Assembly (NCBI GenBank): GCA_029260595.1
Contig: JAJDCY010000021.1
Span: 62,001 to 126,000, forward strand
Reading direction: 5' to 3'
DNA length: 64,000 bases
Origin: Phycisphaeraceae bacterium
GTDB taxonomy: Bacteria; Planctomycetota; Phycisphaerae; Phycisphaerales; Phycisphaeraceae
Position numbers and translations under genes: made by a program. Below, piece after piece: positions 1 through 8,342 of the stretch. Within the stretch, counting starts at the first letter, position 1, and the number at the start of each line of letters is the position of its first letter. The notes beneath the pieces were generated by a model, which had not been told where the DNA came from, ran no database searches, and saw only the letters and a list, made by a program, of their open reading frames with translations.

Positions 1-1
1 C

Positions 2-187
2 TCCGCCTGCCTCGTTCAGGAAGACCACATCGACCCCCAAGCCAACGCCGAGCACCTCACCGGCACCCTCCTGGCCCTGCTGCACCACCCCAGCCAACGC
101 ACATCCATGGCCAACCGCCTCCGAGCAACCTGGCCCGGCAACGGATCACAATCCATCGCCCGCTGGGTCGCCAACCAGACGCCCTAG
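2..187 (+). CDS. C-terminal end of a probable glycosyltransferase (MurG-like), partial
   Basis: The window opens inside a reading frame that gives 61 residues before a TAG stop; the beginning is outside the window. The visible part has a Val-Gln-Glu-Asp segment followed by a helix of the form His-Leu-Thr-Gly-Thr-Leu-Leu-Ala-Leu-Leu, then a Met-Ala-Asn helix and a final Ile-Ala-Arg-Trp-Val helix. This order (Gln-rich acceptor loop, helix pair, terminal helix) resembles the C-terminal end of GT-B glycosyltransferases such as MurG, which adds N-acetylglucosamine to lipid I on the inner face of the membrane. The identification rests on only 61 residues and could equally be another GT-B enzyme. 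The gene ends 22 bases before the ispA promoter. Confidence 0.45.
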   Translation, partial: SACLVQEDHIDPQANAEHLTGTLLALLHHPSQRTSMANRLRATWPGNGSQSIARWVANQTP

Positions 188-208
188 CCCGACCCACCCG
201 GCGAAACA

Positions 209-237
209 TTGTGACCACCCCCCCACAGGCGTATAAT
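209..237 (+). promoter_or_regulatory. Sigma-70-type promoter of ispA-dxs
   Basis: TTGTGA (209-214), a 17-base spacer and a perfect TATAAT (232-237). The predicted start point near 244 leaves a short leader that includes GGAGG at 251-255, the ribosome binding site of ispA. The downstream genes lie close together, so one transcript probably covers both. Confidence 0.7.
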
Positions 238-268
238 CTCCGCCAGATTTGGAGGTTGGAGCGCCCAT

Positions 269-1240
269 ATGAGCAGCACGCTAAGGCCAGCGCAAAACCC
301 GACGCCGGACACCGCGTCAGACCCCGCGTCAACCCCGACGCCAGACCCGGCGCAGAACCTCAACCGACTCGGCCTCACCGATGTCGCCGCCGCTGTCGAT
401 GCGTACCTGGCCGACTTCCTCGACCACCGTCCGCTCACCCCCAGCCTGACCGACGCCGTCCGCTACGCCATCCTCGGCACCGGCAAGCGCGTCCGCCCCG
501 TGCTCACCGTCTGGTCCTGCTTAGCAGTCGGCGGGCGACTCGACGACGCCATCGCCCCCGCCGCCGCGATCGAACTCATCCACTGCTTCAGCCTCGTCCA
601 CGACGACCTGCCAGCCATGGACGACGACGACCTGCGACGCGGCCGACCCACCCTCCACCGCCACACCAGCGAAGCCATGGCCATCCTCGGCGGCGACGCG
701 ATGATCGGCCTCGCCTTCGAACTCATCGCCACCCGCATCGAATCACCACAACTTGCCCGCCGCATCACACTCGAACTCGCCACCGCCACCAACGACATGA
801 TCGCCGGGCAGGTCTACGACACGCTCCCCGACGACTGCGGGCTCGCCGCCGACCTCAAACCGATCGACCGCCTGCGCATGATCCACCGACACAAGACCGG
901 TGCCCTGATCCGCTGCAGTTGCCGCATGGGCGGGCTAAGCGGCGGCGGCGACGACCGCGAGCTGATCGCACTGACCCGCTACGCCGAGAACATCGGCCTG
1001 ATGTTCCAGGTCGTCGACGATGTGCTCGACGTGACCCAGACCACCGAGACACTCGGCAAGACAGCCAACAAGGACGCCGAGCAGGGCAAGCTGACCTACC
1101 CCGGCCTGCTCGGGCTCGATCAGAGCAAGGATGAGATCTTCCGCCTGCGGACCCTGGCCCACCAGGCCCTGGCCCCGCTGGGCGACCGTGCGGACCGGCT
1201 CCGCGAATTGTGCGACTATATCGCTGTCCGCGAACACTAA
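269..1240 (+). CDS. ispA: Polyprenyl diphosphate synthase (farnesyl/geranylgeranyl type)
   Basis: A 323-residue short-chain trans-prenyl diphosphate synthase that condenses isopentenyl diphosphate with an allylic diphosphate in the cytoplasm. The Gly-Lys-Arg-Val-Arg-Pro segment near residue 72 is typical. The first aspartate-rich motif is DDLPAMD at 112-118 followed by an acidic run and Arg-Arg-Gly. The second is DDVLD at 250-254, followed by Lys-Thr-Ala-Asn-Lys-Asp. The length fits the IspA/CrtE group. An N-terminal Pro/Thr-rich stretch of about 30 residues is extra and poorly conserved in style. The ATG at 269 has GGAGG 13 bases upstream. Product chain length (C15 or C20) cannot be decided from sequence alone. 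dxs follows on the same strand, so the pair makes precursor and first prenyl product of the isoprenoid pathway. Confidence 0.92.
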   Translation: MSSTLRPAQNPTPDTASDPASTPTPDPAQNLNRLGLTDVAAAVDAYLADFLDHRPLTPSLTDAVRYAILGTGKRVRPVLTVWSCLAVGGRLDDAIAPAAAIELIHCFSLVHDDLPAMDDDDLRRGRPTLHRHTSEAMAILGGDAMIGLAFELIATRIESPQLARRITLELATATNDMIAGQVYDTLPDDCGLAADLKPIDRLRMIHRHKTGALIRCSCRMGGLSGGGDDRELIALTRYAENIGLMFQVVDDVLDVTQTTETLGKTANKDAEQGKLTYPGLLGLDQSKDEIFRLRTLAHQALAPLGDRADRLRELCDYIAVREH

Positions 1241-1297
1241 TCCCGCCGGCACCGGCACACGATGCAGCGGTCCGACCAGGACGAACAAGGGCACACG

Positions 1298-3286
1298 ATG
1301 GCAAAAGAGAAACCGCAGACCACCGCCCAGGACCCATCGCTGGCGTTGTTGGCGGCGACGAACAGCCCGGCCGACCTCAAGAAGCTGCCGGTTGAGCGGC
1401 TGCCCGAGTTGGCCGGTGAGATCCGCCAGGCGATCTGCGACCAGGTCTCCCAGACGGGCGGGCACCTGGCGCCGAACCTGGGCGTCGTCGAGCTGACCAT
1501 CGCCCTGCACTACGTGTTCGATTTCGGCCACGACCGACTGCTGTTCGATGTCGGTCACCAGTGCTACCCGCACAAGCTGCTCACCGGCCGGGGCAAACTC
1601 CTGCACAAGCTCCGCCAGCGAGACGGGATGGCCGGGTTCCCCGAGCCGCGCGAGAGCGACTACGACCTGTTCAGCGTCGGGCACGCCGGGACCTCCATCT
1701 CCACAGCTGTGGGCATGGCACGCGGCGACACGCTGACCGGGCAGGGCGACCGCCGAGTCGTCTCGCTGATCGGTGACGCCTCGATCGTCAACGGCGTCGC
1801 GATGGAGGGGCTGAACAACGCCGGCACGCTCGAACGCCAGTTCCTGACCGTGCTCAACGACAACGGGATGTCGATCGCGCGCCCGCAAGGCGCGATGGCC
1901 GGGTATTTCGATCGTGTCCGATTGAGCCACCATTACGACGACTTCAAGAAGCGTGCCCACGAGGTGCTCAAACGCGTCCCGCTCGGGTCGGCGCTCGAGG
2001 AGCTGTACCACCGCGCCGGCGAGGTGATGAAAGCCGCGATCAACGCCGGGCACATGTTCGAGCAGTTCGGCTTGCTGTGCGTCGGCCCGATTGATGGGCA
2101 CGACCTGCCCGGGCTGATCGAGATGCTCGAGGAAATCAAAGACTTTGACCGCCCCGTGCTGCTGCACTGCAAAACGATCAAAGGCAAGGGATTCGACTTC
2201 GCCACCGGCGACCCCACGACGTTCCACTCGCCCAAGCCGTTTGTCGTGTCCGGCTGCCGCGTCGAGCTAAAGTCCAGCGGCAGGTCGTTCACCTCGGCGT
2301 TCGCCGATGCGCTCACCGATGTGATGGAGCGGGACGAAAAAGTCTGTGCGGTGACGGCCGCGATGCCCGACGGGACCGGGCTGAACAAGATTTTGCCCAA
2401 GTTCCCCGAGCGAGGCATCGACACCGGTATCTGCGAGTCGCACGCGATGGACATGTGCGCAGGGATGGCCAAATCGGGCCTCAAGCCCTTCTTCGCCGTG
2501 TACTCGACCTTCGTCCAGCGCGCCCTCGACCAGGTCTTCCAGGAGGTCGCGCTGCAAGGGTTACCGATCCGCCTATGCCTGGACCGCGCCGGCTACGTCG
2601 GCGGGGACGGCGCGGTGCACCACGGGTTTATGGACATCGCGATCTTCGCGCCGCTGCCCGGCGTGGTGATGCTCGCCGCCAGCGATGAGCCGAACCTCCA
2701 AGCCGGGCTCGAGTTCATGCGCACCTACGACGACGCGTGCTCGGTGATCCGCTACCCGCGCGACAACGTCGTCGATCAGCCGCTGCAGGCCAGCGCCACG
2801 CCGTTCGAGCTGGGCAAAGCGAACCTCGTCCGCCCGGCCAAGGGCAAAAAACCCGACATGGCGATCCTCGCCTACGGCGTGATGGTCTACGAGGCCACGC
2901 AAGCGATCGACCGGTTGGTAGAAGACGGCTACGACATCGCGCTCTACGACGCCCGCTTCGCCAAACCCGTCGACGCCGACCTGATCGAGCGCCTCATCAG
3001 TGACGGGACACCGGTCCTGACGATCGAAGAGCACGCGCTGTCCGGCGGCTTCGGTGCCCAGGTTGTCGCCGCGTGTGCTGAACGCCAAGTCAGCGCCGAC
3101 CAGGTCCACCGCATGGCCATGCCCGACCGCTGGGTCTACCAGGACAGCCGGGCAAACCAACTCGCCGAAGCCGGGCTGGACGCAAACAGCATCGCCCAGC
3201 GCGTCCGCGGCCTGCTCGACCAGAAGATCAGCCCCCCCATCAAGATTCACGTCGGCGTCGGCACGGTGAAAAAGGCCGCGAAATAG
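1298..3286 (+). CDS. dxs: 1-deoxy-D-xylulose-5-phosphate synthase
   Basis: A 662-residue thiamine-diphosphate enzyme that joins pyruvate and glyceraldehyde 3-phosphate, the entry step of the methylerythritol phosphate pathway. DVGHQCYPHKLLTGR near the N-terminus is the typical DXS signature. The thiamine motif reads IGDASIVNG with NNAG about 15 residues later. The ESHAMDMCAGMA segment carries the catalytic Glu, and DRAGYVGGDGAVHHG carries the substrate-binding His. In the thiamine motif the usual Gly-Asp-Gly is Gly-Asp-Ala, keeping the metal-binding Asp. An in-frame ATG at 1262 exists, but the ATG at 1298 fits the start of the conserved region better. It lies 57 bases after ispA and ends 7 bases from the convergent deoC gene. 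Confidence 0.95.
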   Translation: MAKEKPQTTAQDPSLALLAATNSPADLKKLPVERLPELAGEIRQAICDQVSQTGGHLAPNLGVVELTIALHYVFDFGHDRLLFDVGHQCYPHKLLTGRGKLLHKLRQRDGMAGFPEPRESDYDLFSVGHAGTSISTAVGMARGDTLTGQGDRRVVSLIGDASIVNGVAMEGLNNAGTLERQFLTVLNDNGMSIARPQGAMAGYFDRVRLSHHYDDFKKRAHEVLKRVPLGSALEELYHRAGEVMKAAINAGHMFEQFGLLCVGPIDGHDLPGLIEMLEEIKDFDRPVLLHCKTIKGKGFDFATGDPTTFHSPKPFVVSGCRVELKSSGRSFTSAFADALTDVMERDEKVCAVTAAMPDGTGLNKILPKFPERGIDTGICESHAMDMCAGMAKSGLKPFFAVYSTFVQRALDQVFQEVALQGLPIRLCLDRAGYVGGDGAVHHGFMDIAIFAPLPGVVMLAASDEPNLQAGLEFMRTYDDACSVIRYPRDNVVDQPLQASATPFELGKANLVRPAKGKKPDMAILAYGVMVYEATQAIDRLVEDGYDIALYDARFAKPVDADLIERLISDGTPVLTIEEHALSGGFGAQVVAACAERQVSADQVHRMAMPDRWVYQDSRANQLAEAGLDANSIAQRVRGLLDQKISPPIKIHVGVGTVKKAAK

Positions 3287-3293
3287 TCACGCT

Positions 3294-4001
3294 CTACGCG
3301 GTCGCACCCGGCTGTTGCGCCGCTTCCTGCACAATCGAAACACTGGCTGAGCAACCCAACCGATCCGCGCCGGCTTCGATTATTTTTTGGGCGTGTTCGT
3401 AGGTGCGGATGCCCCCCGAAGCCTTGACCGACAGCCCGCCACTGTGTTTTTTCATCAGCGCAACCGCCTCGATGCTCGCCCCCCCGGCCGCGTGGAAGCC
3501 GGTGGAGGTTTTCACGAAGTCGCAACCGGATTCCCGTGCCGCCCGGCAGGCCGCTTCGATGCGGGCCTCGCCCTGGTCGGCGCTGACGCCTTCGAGCAGC
3601 AACGCTGACTCGATAATTACCTTGATAACCACCGACGGGTTCGCGGCGCGGGCGGCTTTGCTGATCTCCAGAAACTCGGTCTTAGCCGCGCGCACATCCG
3701 CGCCCAACAGAAACGGCTGGTGCGCGACAAAATCAATCTCCCGCGCCCCATCCTTCACGGCCGCTGTCGCCTCGATCGCCTTGATCGCCGGCTTTGCAGC
3801 GCCAAGCGGGAAGGACACCACCGCGCACGTCTGGACACCCGACCCGTGCAACGCCTTCGCCACATCCGCAACAAACACACCGTTAACGCACACCGATGCG
3901 AACCCGTGCTCGATCGCCTCGGCCACGACGCGGTGCACGGACGGGCGATCGGCCTGCGGCGCAAGGATCGTGTGCTCGATGAGTTTTGCGATTGTGGTCA
4001 T
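3294..4001 (-). CDS. deoC: Deoxyribose-phosphate aldolase
   Basis: A 235-residue class I aldolase that splits 2-deoxyribose 5-phosphate into acetaldehyde and glyceraldehyde 3-phosphate in deoxynucleoside breakdown. The Schiff-base lysine lies in DFVKTSTGF. The second active-site lysine lies in SVKASGGIRTYEHA, and the IKVIIES strand precedes them. The ATG at 4001 is chosen because AAGGTG lies about 6 bases upstream and because the start overlaps the stop of the upstream gene by four bases; an in-frame start at 4097 would lie inside that gene. The overlap implies translational coupling to the alpha/beta hydrolase. The gene is convergent with dxs. Confidence 0.93.
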   Translation of the reverse strand: MTTIAKLIEHTILAPQADRPSVHRVVAEAIEHGFASVCVNGVFVADVAKALHGSGVQTCAVVSFPLGAAKPAIKAIEATAAVKDGAREIDFVAHQPFLLGADVRAAKTEFLEISKAARAANPSVVIKVIIESALLLEGVSADQGEARIEAACRAARESGCDFVKTSTGFHAAGGASIEAVALMKKHSGGLSVKASGGIRTYEHAQKIIEAGADRLGCSASVSIVQEAAQQPGATA

Positions 4002-4966
4002 GGGTTCACCTTGGCCGTCGCTGGGCGATCCGCTGTTGTGATCGGTTGCCCCTGATCCGCACCAATCTCGGCCTGTCCGATCAGACGTGCAAACCAATCG
4101 TCGATTGTCTTCACATACAACTGTTCATGCGATCGTCGCAGGTCCCCGTGCGCCCCGCCGGGAAAATTGACGAACTCGCCATGCGGCGCAGCCGCTGCGA
4201 TCTGTTGCCCCGACTCGAACCGGCAGATCGCGTCCGCATCCCCGTGCATCACCAGCAGCGGGCACGCCAGCCTCGCTGCATGCCCGGCGCGATCAAACCC
4301 GCGAAACCCGCCCAGCCGCCACCCAACATACCCGCACGCGATCCACACGAACAAGAACGTCGGCAACCGGCGCTCACGCAGGTGGCCGAAGATCGGCTCG
4401 GTCCCCACGCGGTACGGCGCCTCCGCGATCACACCCGCAACGCGCCAGTCGCATTCGCGCTCGGCCCGCGCCGCGGCGACGATCGACGCGCCCGCACCCA
4501 TCGAACTGCCAAACAACACCACGTCCCGCCCGCCCGGGTCCGCCTGCTCGACGATCTCGATCAGGTCCGCGACCTCCGTCGTCCCCAGCCGGCTGATCGG
4601 CGCCGTCGATTCGCCGTGCCCACGCATGTCGTACACCACGACTCGGCTGGCGTGCCGCACCGCAACCGGCGCCCGCGCCAGACTCCCGTACCGGCTGCCA
4701 CTCCACCCGTGCGTCACCACCACCAACGGCCCAGCCGCGTCCACTCCGTCGATCACCCACCCACCGGTCGTCGCGCCGTCGGCCAAACGAAACTCGACCT
4801 CGCGCCCAACCAACCCTAGCTCAGTGGGATCGGTCGCCATGCCGCGTGCCAGCGCCGTCGCGTACGTCACACGCGGCGGGCGCAGCATCCCGTATGCCAG
4901 CACCGCCGATCCGATCGCGATCAACAGCCCAGCCGCTTCGAAAATTAGATAGACCAAAGGCACCAT
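3998..4966 (-). CDS. Membrane-anchored alpha/beta hydrolase
   Basis: A 322-residue alpha/beta hydrolase with an N-terminal hydrophobic segment (about residues 3-27) that probably anchors it in the membrane. The nucleophile elbow is FGSSMGAGAS, giving Gly-x-Ser-x-Gly-like Ser-Ser-Met-Gly. The acid is in VMHGDADAIC and the catalytic His in FPGGAHGD. The oxyanion region reads VVVTHGWSGSR. The layout matches the BAAT/dienelactone-hydrolase-like family of lipases and esterases; the substrate is not predictable. The 3' end overlaps deoC by four bases (ATGA), so the two are co-translated, although I see no metabolic reason for the link. The start lies only about 35 bases from the divergent cytosine deaminase gene. 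Confidence 0.8.
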   Translation of the reverse strand: MVPLVYLIFEAAGLLIAIGSAVLAYGMLRPPRVTYATALARGMATDPTELGLVGREVEFRLADGATTGGWVIDGVDAAGPLVVVTHGWSGSRYGSLARAPVAVRHASRVVVYDMRGHGESTAPISRLGTTEVADLIEIVEQADPGGRDVVLFGSSMGAGASIVAAARAERECDWRVAGVIAEAPYRVGTEPIFGHLRERRLPTFLFVWIACGYVGWRLGGFRGFDRAGHAARLACPLLVMHGDADAICRFESGQQIAAAAPHGEFVNFPGGAHGDLRRSHEQLYVKTIDDWFARLIGQAEIGADQGQPITTADRPATAKVNP

Positions 4967-5001
4967 GGTCCGGCTAGGATAGCGGCCGACCGGAACCGAC
5001 G

Positions 5002-5445
5002 ATGGCCGACACCGACCTAATCACCGAAGCACTGCACGAAGCCCAAGCCGGGCTCGTCGAGGGTGGCCTGCCGATCGGCGCCGTGCTCGCGGACACCGCA
5101 AGCGGCCAGATCATCGCACGCGGTCACAACCTGCGCGTGCAAACCGGCGACCCGACCGCCCACGCCGAGGTCGTGTGCATCCGCAACGCCGGGCGCCGTC
5201 GCGATTGGCAGCGCCTGACACTGGCCAGCACACTAAGCCCGTGCATCATGTGCACGGGGACCGCGCTGCTCTACAAGATTGGTCGCGTGGTGATCGGCGA
5301 GAACCGCAACTTTCGCGGAGCCGAGTCGCTGTTCGAATCTCACGGGGCCAAAGTGGCAGTGTTGGACGACCCGCGCTGCGTCGCGCTGATGCGCGCATTC
5401 ATCGCCGATCACCCGGACCTGTGGCGAGAAGATATCGGTGAGTAA
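5002..5445 (+). CDS. Cytosine deaminase, yeast FCY1 type
   Basis: A 147-residue zinc-dependent deaminase that would convert cytosine to uracil in pyrimidine salvage. The zinc and proton-shuttle motif is HAE (residues 54-56), and the two other zinc ligands are Cys81 and Cys84 in SPCIMCTG. The resemblance to the fungal cytosine deaminase goes past the motifs: both have GGLPIG or similar near residue 22, GENRNF or GENVNF after the zinc site, and an ending close to Trp-x-Glu-Asp-Ile-Gly-Glu. Most bacteria use the unrelated amidohydrolase CodA for this reaction. Guanine deaminase or tRNA adenosine deaminase are less likely because of the C-terminal match. It converges with the aminotransferase gene 23 bases away. 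Confidence 0.85.
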   Translation: MADTDLITEALHEAQAGLVEGGLPIGAVLADTASGQIIARGHNLRVQTGDPTAHAEVVCIRNAGRRRDWQRLTLASTLSPCIMCTGTALLYKIGRVVIGENRNFRGAESLFESHGAKVAVLDDPRCVALMRAFIADHPDLWREDIGE

Positions 5446-5467
5446 CCAGACGAAGTCGCCGCGCGGA

Positions 5468-6643
5468 TCACTTACCCGCCAGCACACCCGCAGCCGCCGC
5501 AAGACCCGCACCCGGCGTCACCGCGTGTCCCGCGTTGGCGAGTTCCGTCTCGATCGCGTGGAGCCCGGCGAGCGTGTCGCCCGCATCGACGTATCCCATG
5601 TGCGAGATGCGCAGGATCTTGCCCTTCCACTTCGCCCCGCGCCCATCCTGCCCGCCGGCGATATGCACCCCGTGCCCATCACGCACCGCTGATCGGAACG
5701 CGCCGTCCGCGACACCCGCCGGGTAGTACGCGCCGCTGACCGAATCACTGGGCGATTCGCTGATCGGCCTCAACCCCATCGCGGCGAACCCGGCCCGCCC
5801 AGCCTCCGCCAGTTTCGCAGTCCGCGCCCACACGCTTTCCAAGCCCTCGGCCTGCAACATCTCCAGCGCCACCCGCTGCCCACGGATCAGGCTGACCGGC
5901 GGGGTAAACGGCACATCGGTTTTCTTCCAACTCGCCAGCCACTTACGCAGATCGAGATTGTAGTAACCGGCCGGGGCGACCTTCTCTAAACGCGCGATCG
6001 CACGCTCGCCAAGCCCGACAAACCCCAGCCCCGGCGGCAGCATCAGCGCCTTCTGCGACCCCGTGACCAGCACGTCGATCCCCCACGCGTCCATCTCAAC
6101 CGGCAGCGTACCCACAGCCGTAATCCCATCGACCAGCAGCAGCGCATCGCTGTCGCGCACGACCTTGGCGACCGCCTGCACATCCGTCGCGGTTGCCGTC
6201 GAGGTCTCCGAGTGCACCACCGTCACAACGCTGACATCTGGATTAGCCGCGAGCGCATCAGCCACCTGCTCGGCCCGCACGGCCTGCCCCCAAGGCACAT
6301 CGATGCGCACCTGCTCGACCCCGTAGGCCTGATAGATATCCTGCCACCGCTCGCCGAACTTGCCCCCGGCGATCGTCAACGCCTTCTTACCCGGCTCGAT
6401 CAGCGATACCTGAGCCGCCTCGAACGCCGTCGTCCCCGACCCGGCCAGCGTCAGCACCGGCCCCCCGGTCCGCATCAGCCATTGCAGTTGCTTGGATAAC
6501 TCAGCGAAGATTGCCTGAAACTGCTTGGTCCGGTGGTGGATGATCGGCTGAGCCATCTCCAGGAGCACCGCTTCGGGCACAGCCGTCGGCCCGGGGGTCA
6601 GTAACCGCTGCTTTTGCAAGCCTGTAGGGGAGGCGGTGGTCAT
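5468..6643 (-). CDS. Class V aminotransferase (alanine/serine-glyoxylate aminotransferase family)
   Basis: A 391-residue pyridoxal-phosphate enzyme. The lysine that binds the cofactor is Lys198 in TGSQKALMLPPG, preceded by the LLVDGITAVG strand whose Asp contacts the pyridine nitrogen. The N-terminal LTPGPTAVPEAVL and the HHRTKQF segment are characteristic of the alanine-glyoxylate, serine-glyoxylate and serine-pyruvate group. The family interconverts glyoxylate and glycine using alanine or serine, and members also act as phosphoserine aminotransferase substitutes, so the exact amino donor is uncertain. It is a single gene; the region upstream of its ATG is a long non-coding stretch. Confidence 0.85.
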   Translation of the reverse strand: MTTASPTGLQKQRLLTPGPTAVPEAVLLEMAQPIIHHRTKQFQAIFAELSKQLQWLMRTGGPVLTLAGSGTTAFEAAQVSLIEPGKKALTIAGGKFGERWQDIYQAYGVEQVRIDVPWGQAVRAEQVADALAANPDVSVVTVVHSETSTATATDVQAVAKVVRDSDALLLVDGITAVGTLPVEMDAWGIDVLVTGSQKALMLPPGLGFVGLGERAIARLEKVAPAGYYNLDLRKWLASWKKTDVPFTPPVSLIRGQRVALEMLQAEGLESVWARTAKLAEAGRAGFAAMGLRPISESPSDSVSGAYYPAGVADGAFRSAVRDGHGVHIAGGQDGRGAKWKGKILRISHMGYVDAGDTLAGLHAIETELANAGHAVTPGAGLAAAAGVLAGK

Positions 6644-7324
6644 ATCGGGTGGCTCATCGGGGCGTTAGGGGAAAGCGGGGCAACCTACAGAATCCGCCAC
6701 AGCCTATCAAACCGGCAAGGCCGCGGCGGCTCGGCCGTGTGGCATCCACTTATATAGGTTCGCAATAAGTTCGGATAACGGGCCGGCTCCCCGATCCGGT
6801 GCCAAAAAGCCCGAGCCGCGCCCGCACGGGCTTACCACTCGTGCCGCCATCCGCCCGCGAGCCCATGTTCAAATTACCTATTTTACCATAGGCCGTAAGC
6901 CATTCAGCGAAACTACTCAAAGCCCGCCACGGATAGACAAAAGTCCACCAAGTATTTGAAAATTATTTGTAAGCATATGAAAAAGGGTTGCATTTATACT
7001 TGTCCTCTGAGATAATGATGCCCGTATCAAGTTTCGACCGTCTCATTGGCCTTTCGGTTCAATGGGAACGGTTGAACGAGACACATAGGAAGTGCGGCGA
7101 ATTTCTAGCCGCGAAACGGACGCAGGCAGGACAACACGTTTGATCGACGCATCGGGTTTTGCCCGGTTGGCTGGTCGATTTTGGATGATGGATTCGGTCC
7201 AAGGCGCAACGCTTCATCTTGAATGCGCCGTGCATTCTGTGTGCTGGGCCGTTCGGGCACGTCACCCGCTGTGTGGGCGGGGCGTCGAGCAAGAGACATG
7301 GTCACCGGTGAGAGGCACATTCTG
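6644..7324. other. Non-coding region of 681 bases upstream of the first PEP-CTERM gene
   Basis: No credible gene. It holds an AT-richer stretch around 6860-7020, unlike the surrounding DNA, that ends in a promoter (6988-7016). The roughly 300-base leader from about 7023 to the PEP-CTERM start contains possible hairpins, for example GTCTC (7040-7044) facing GAGAC (7077-7081) and GGTTCAATGGG facing nearby pyrimidine runs. A small inverted repeat ACTTAT/ATAAGT lies near 6748-6770. I recognised no known riboswitch. Confidence 0.5.
6988..7016 (+). promoter_or_regulatory. Probable promoter of the first PEP-CTERM gene
   Basis: TTGCAT (6988-6993), a 17-base spacer and GATAAT (7011-7016), one base from the TATAAT consensus. 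It lies at the end of an AT-rich stretch. Transcription would start near 7023, giving a leader of about 300 bases. Confidence 0.55.
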
Positions 7325-8182
7325 ATGTCAAGGCAAACGCGAAAGTGGAAGAAAATCATGCGAGGAATCAAACTGGGAATCTGGGGCGCGCTGGTCACGT
7401 TCGGGCTAATGGCCGAAACAGCGTACGCGGTGGTCACGCTGGTCGGCAGCGGGCAACTCGCCACTCAAGGTGCCATTGATAACAATGACGCCGGGGCCGG
7501 GGCTCAGACGGCTGAAACCCTCGACCGCGTCCCCGACACCTCATCCAAGTGGGAGCGGCTGACGCTGGATTGGACCGTTGAGTTCGATGACTCGTCGAAC
7601 CTCTGGACGTACACATACGACTGGGAAGCTCACGGCCCGAACGGCAGTGCGAACCCAAGTATTAGCCACTTTACCATCGAGGCTTCGGATAACTTCACCG
7701 CTTCGGACGCGGTGTCTCATACCGGGCCGGGCACATTCGTGGTCGGCCAGGACGGCTCGTCCGAGCCGGACGATGGCGGCGTAGACAAGCTGTATGGCAT
7801 CAAGTGGGACAGCCTGTCGGGGACTTCTTTTATGGGGTCGGTGACGACCGCACGTGCACCGATCTGGGGCGATGCATTTATCAAGGATGGCACCGTCGAT
7901 GCGGTCAATACGGGCTACGACGCGGTGGACCCGGACATCTCCCAGGCGGGTAACGAATTGGCCCTGAACATGACCGACTGGGGCTGGGTGGCGGTCCCGG
8001 ACACGTTCACCAGCACCGGGCCGACCACGACGAGTACTAGTACTAGTACTAGTACGACAACGTCGACCACGACGACCGACGGTTCGATGGGGCAGGGCGT
8101 GCCCGAGCCACTGAGCGCTACGCTGGCTCTGGTCAGCGTTGGGGGGATCGCGGTGAGTCTCGGAAGACGCCGGGTGGCCTGA
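7325..8182 (+). CDS. Secreted PEP-CTERM protein, function unknown
   Basis: A 285-residue exported protein. The N-terminus is basic (Arg-Gln-Thr-Arg-Lys-Trp-Lys-Lys), followed by a hydrophobic signal segment ending Ala-Tyr-Ala. The body is acidic and rich in Asp, Gly, Ser, Thr and Trp with no catalytic motif I recognise. A Thr/Ser linker precedes VPEPLSATLALVSVGGIAVSLGRRR, split here as Val-Pro-Glu-Pro, a transmembrane helix and a basic tail; this is the PEP-CTERM signal thought to be handled by an exosortase. The ATG at 7325 has AGAGG about 9 bases upstream; a second ATG at 7358 has GGAAG upstream and is an alternative. A strong terminator follows, so the gene is probably transcribed alone. 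A surface or matrix role is inference. Confidence 0.75.
   Translation: MSRQTRKWKKIMRGIKLGIWGALVTFGLMAETAYAVVTLVGSGQLATQGAIDNNDAGAGAQTAETLDRVPDTSSKWERLTLDWTVEFDDSSNLWTYTYDWEAHGPNGSANPSISHFTIEASDNFTASDAVSHTGPGTFVVGQDGSSEPDDGGVDKLYGIKWDSLSGTSFMGSVTTARAPIWGDAFIKDGTVDAVNTGYDAVDPDISQAGNELALNMTDWGWVAVPDTFTSTGPTTTSTSTSTSTTTSTTTTDGSMGQGVPEPLSATLALVSVGGIAVSLGRRRVA
8033..8055 (+). repeat. AGTACT microsatellite inside the PEP-CTERM linker
   Basis: Three full AGTACT units plus AGTAC. In frame they encode alternating Ser and Thr in the linker before the sorting signal. The unit is its own reverse complement, so the tract can slip or fold, and changes in copy number in steps of one unit would keep the frame. 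Confidence 0.8.
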
Positions 8183-8218
8183 CAAACATCTACAAATCAA
8201 TTCCCCGAATTCAACCAA

Positions 8219-8248
8219 GCCTCTCGGTGAAATGCCGAGAGGCTTTTT
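8219..8248 (+). terminator. Rho-independent terminator after the first PEP-CTERM gene
   Basis: A perfect 9-base-pair stem (GCCTCTCGG at 8219-8227 with CCGAGAGGC at 8235-8243), a 7-base loop and five T residues. It lies 37 bases after the stop codon. Confidence 0.9.
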
Positions 8249-8342
8249 CGATGGCGGCGGATTCGTAGCCCGGCCCTTGCCCCGAAAGGTCGGTTAACCC
8301 GATACTAAATCATCGCACGGCTACTCTCACGGCGCAGGCCAC

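Noticed and set aside
6988-7324. Leader of the first PEP-CTERM gene considered as a cyclic-di-GMP or other known riboswitch
   Set aside because: I looked for the conserved core strings of the common classes and found none.
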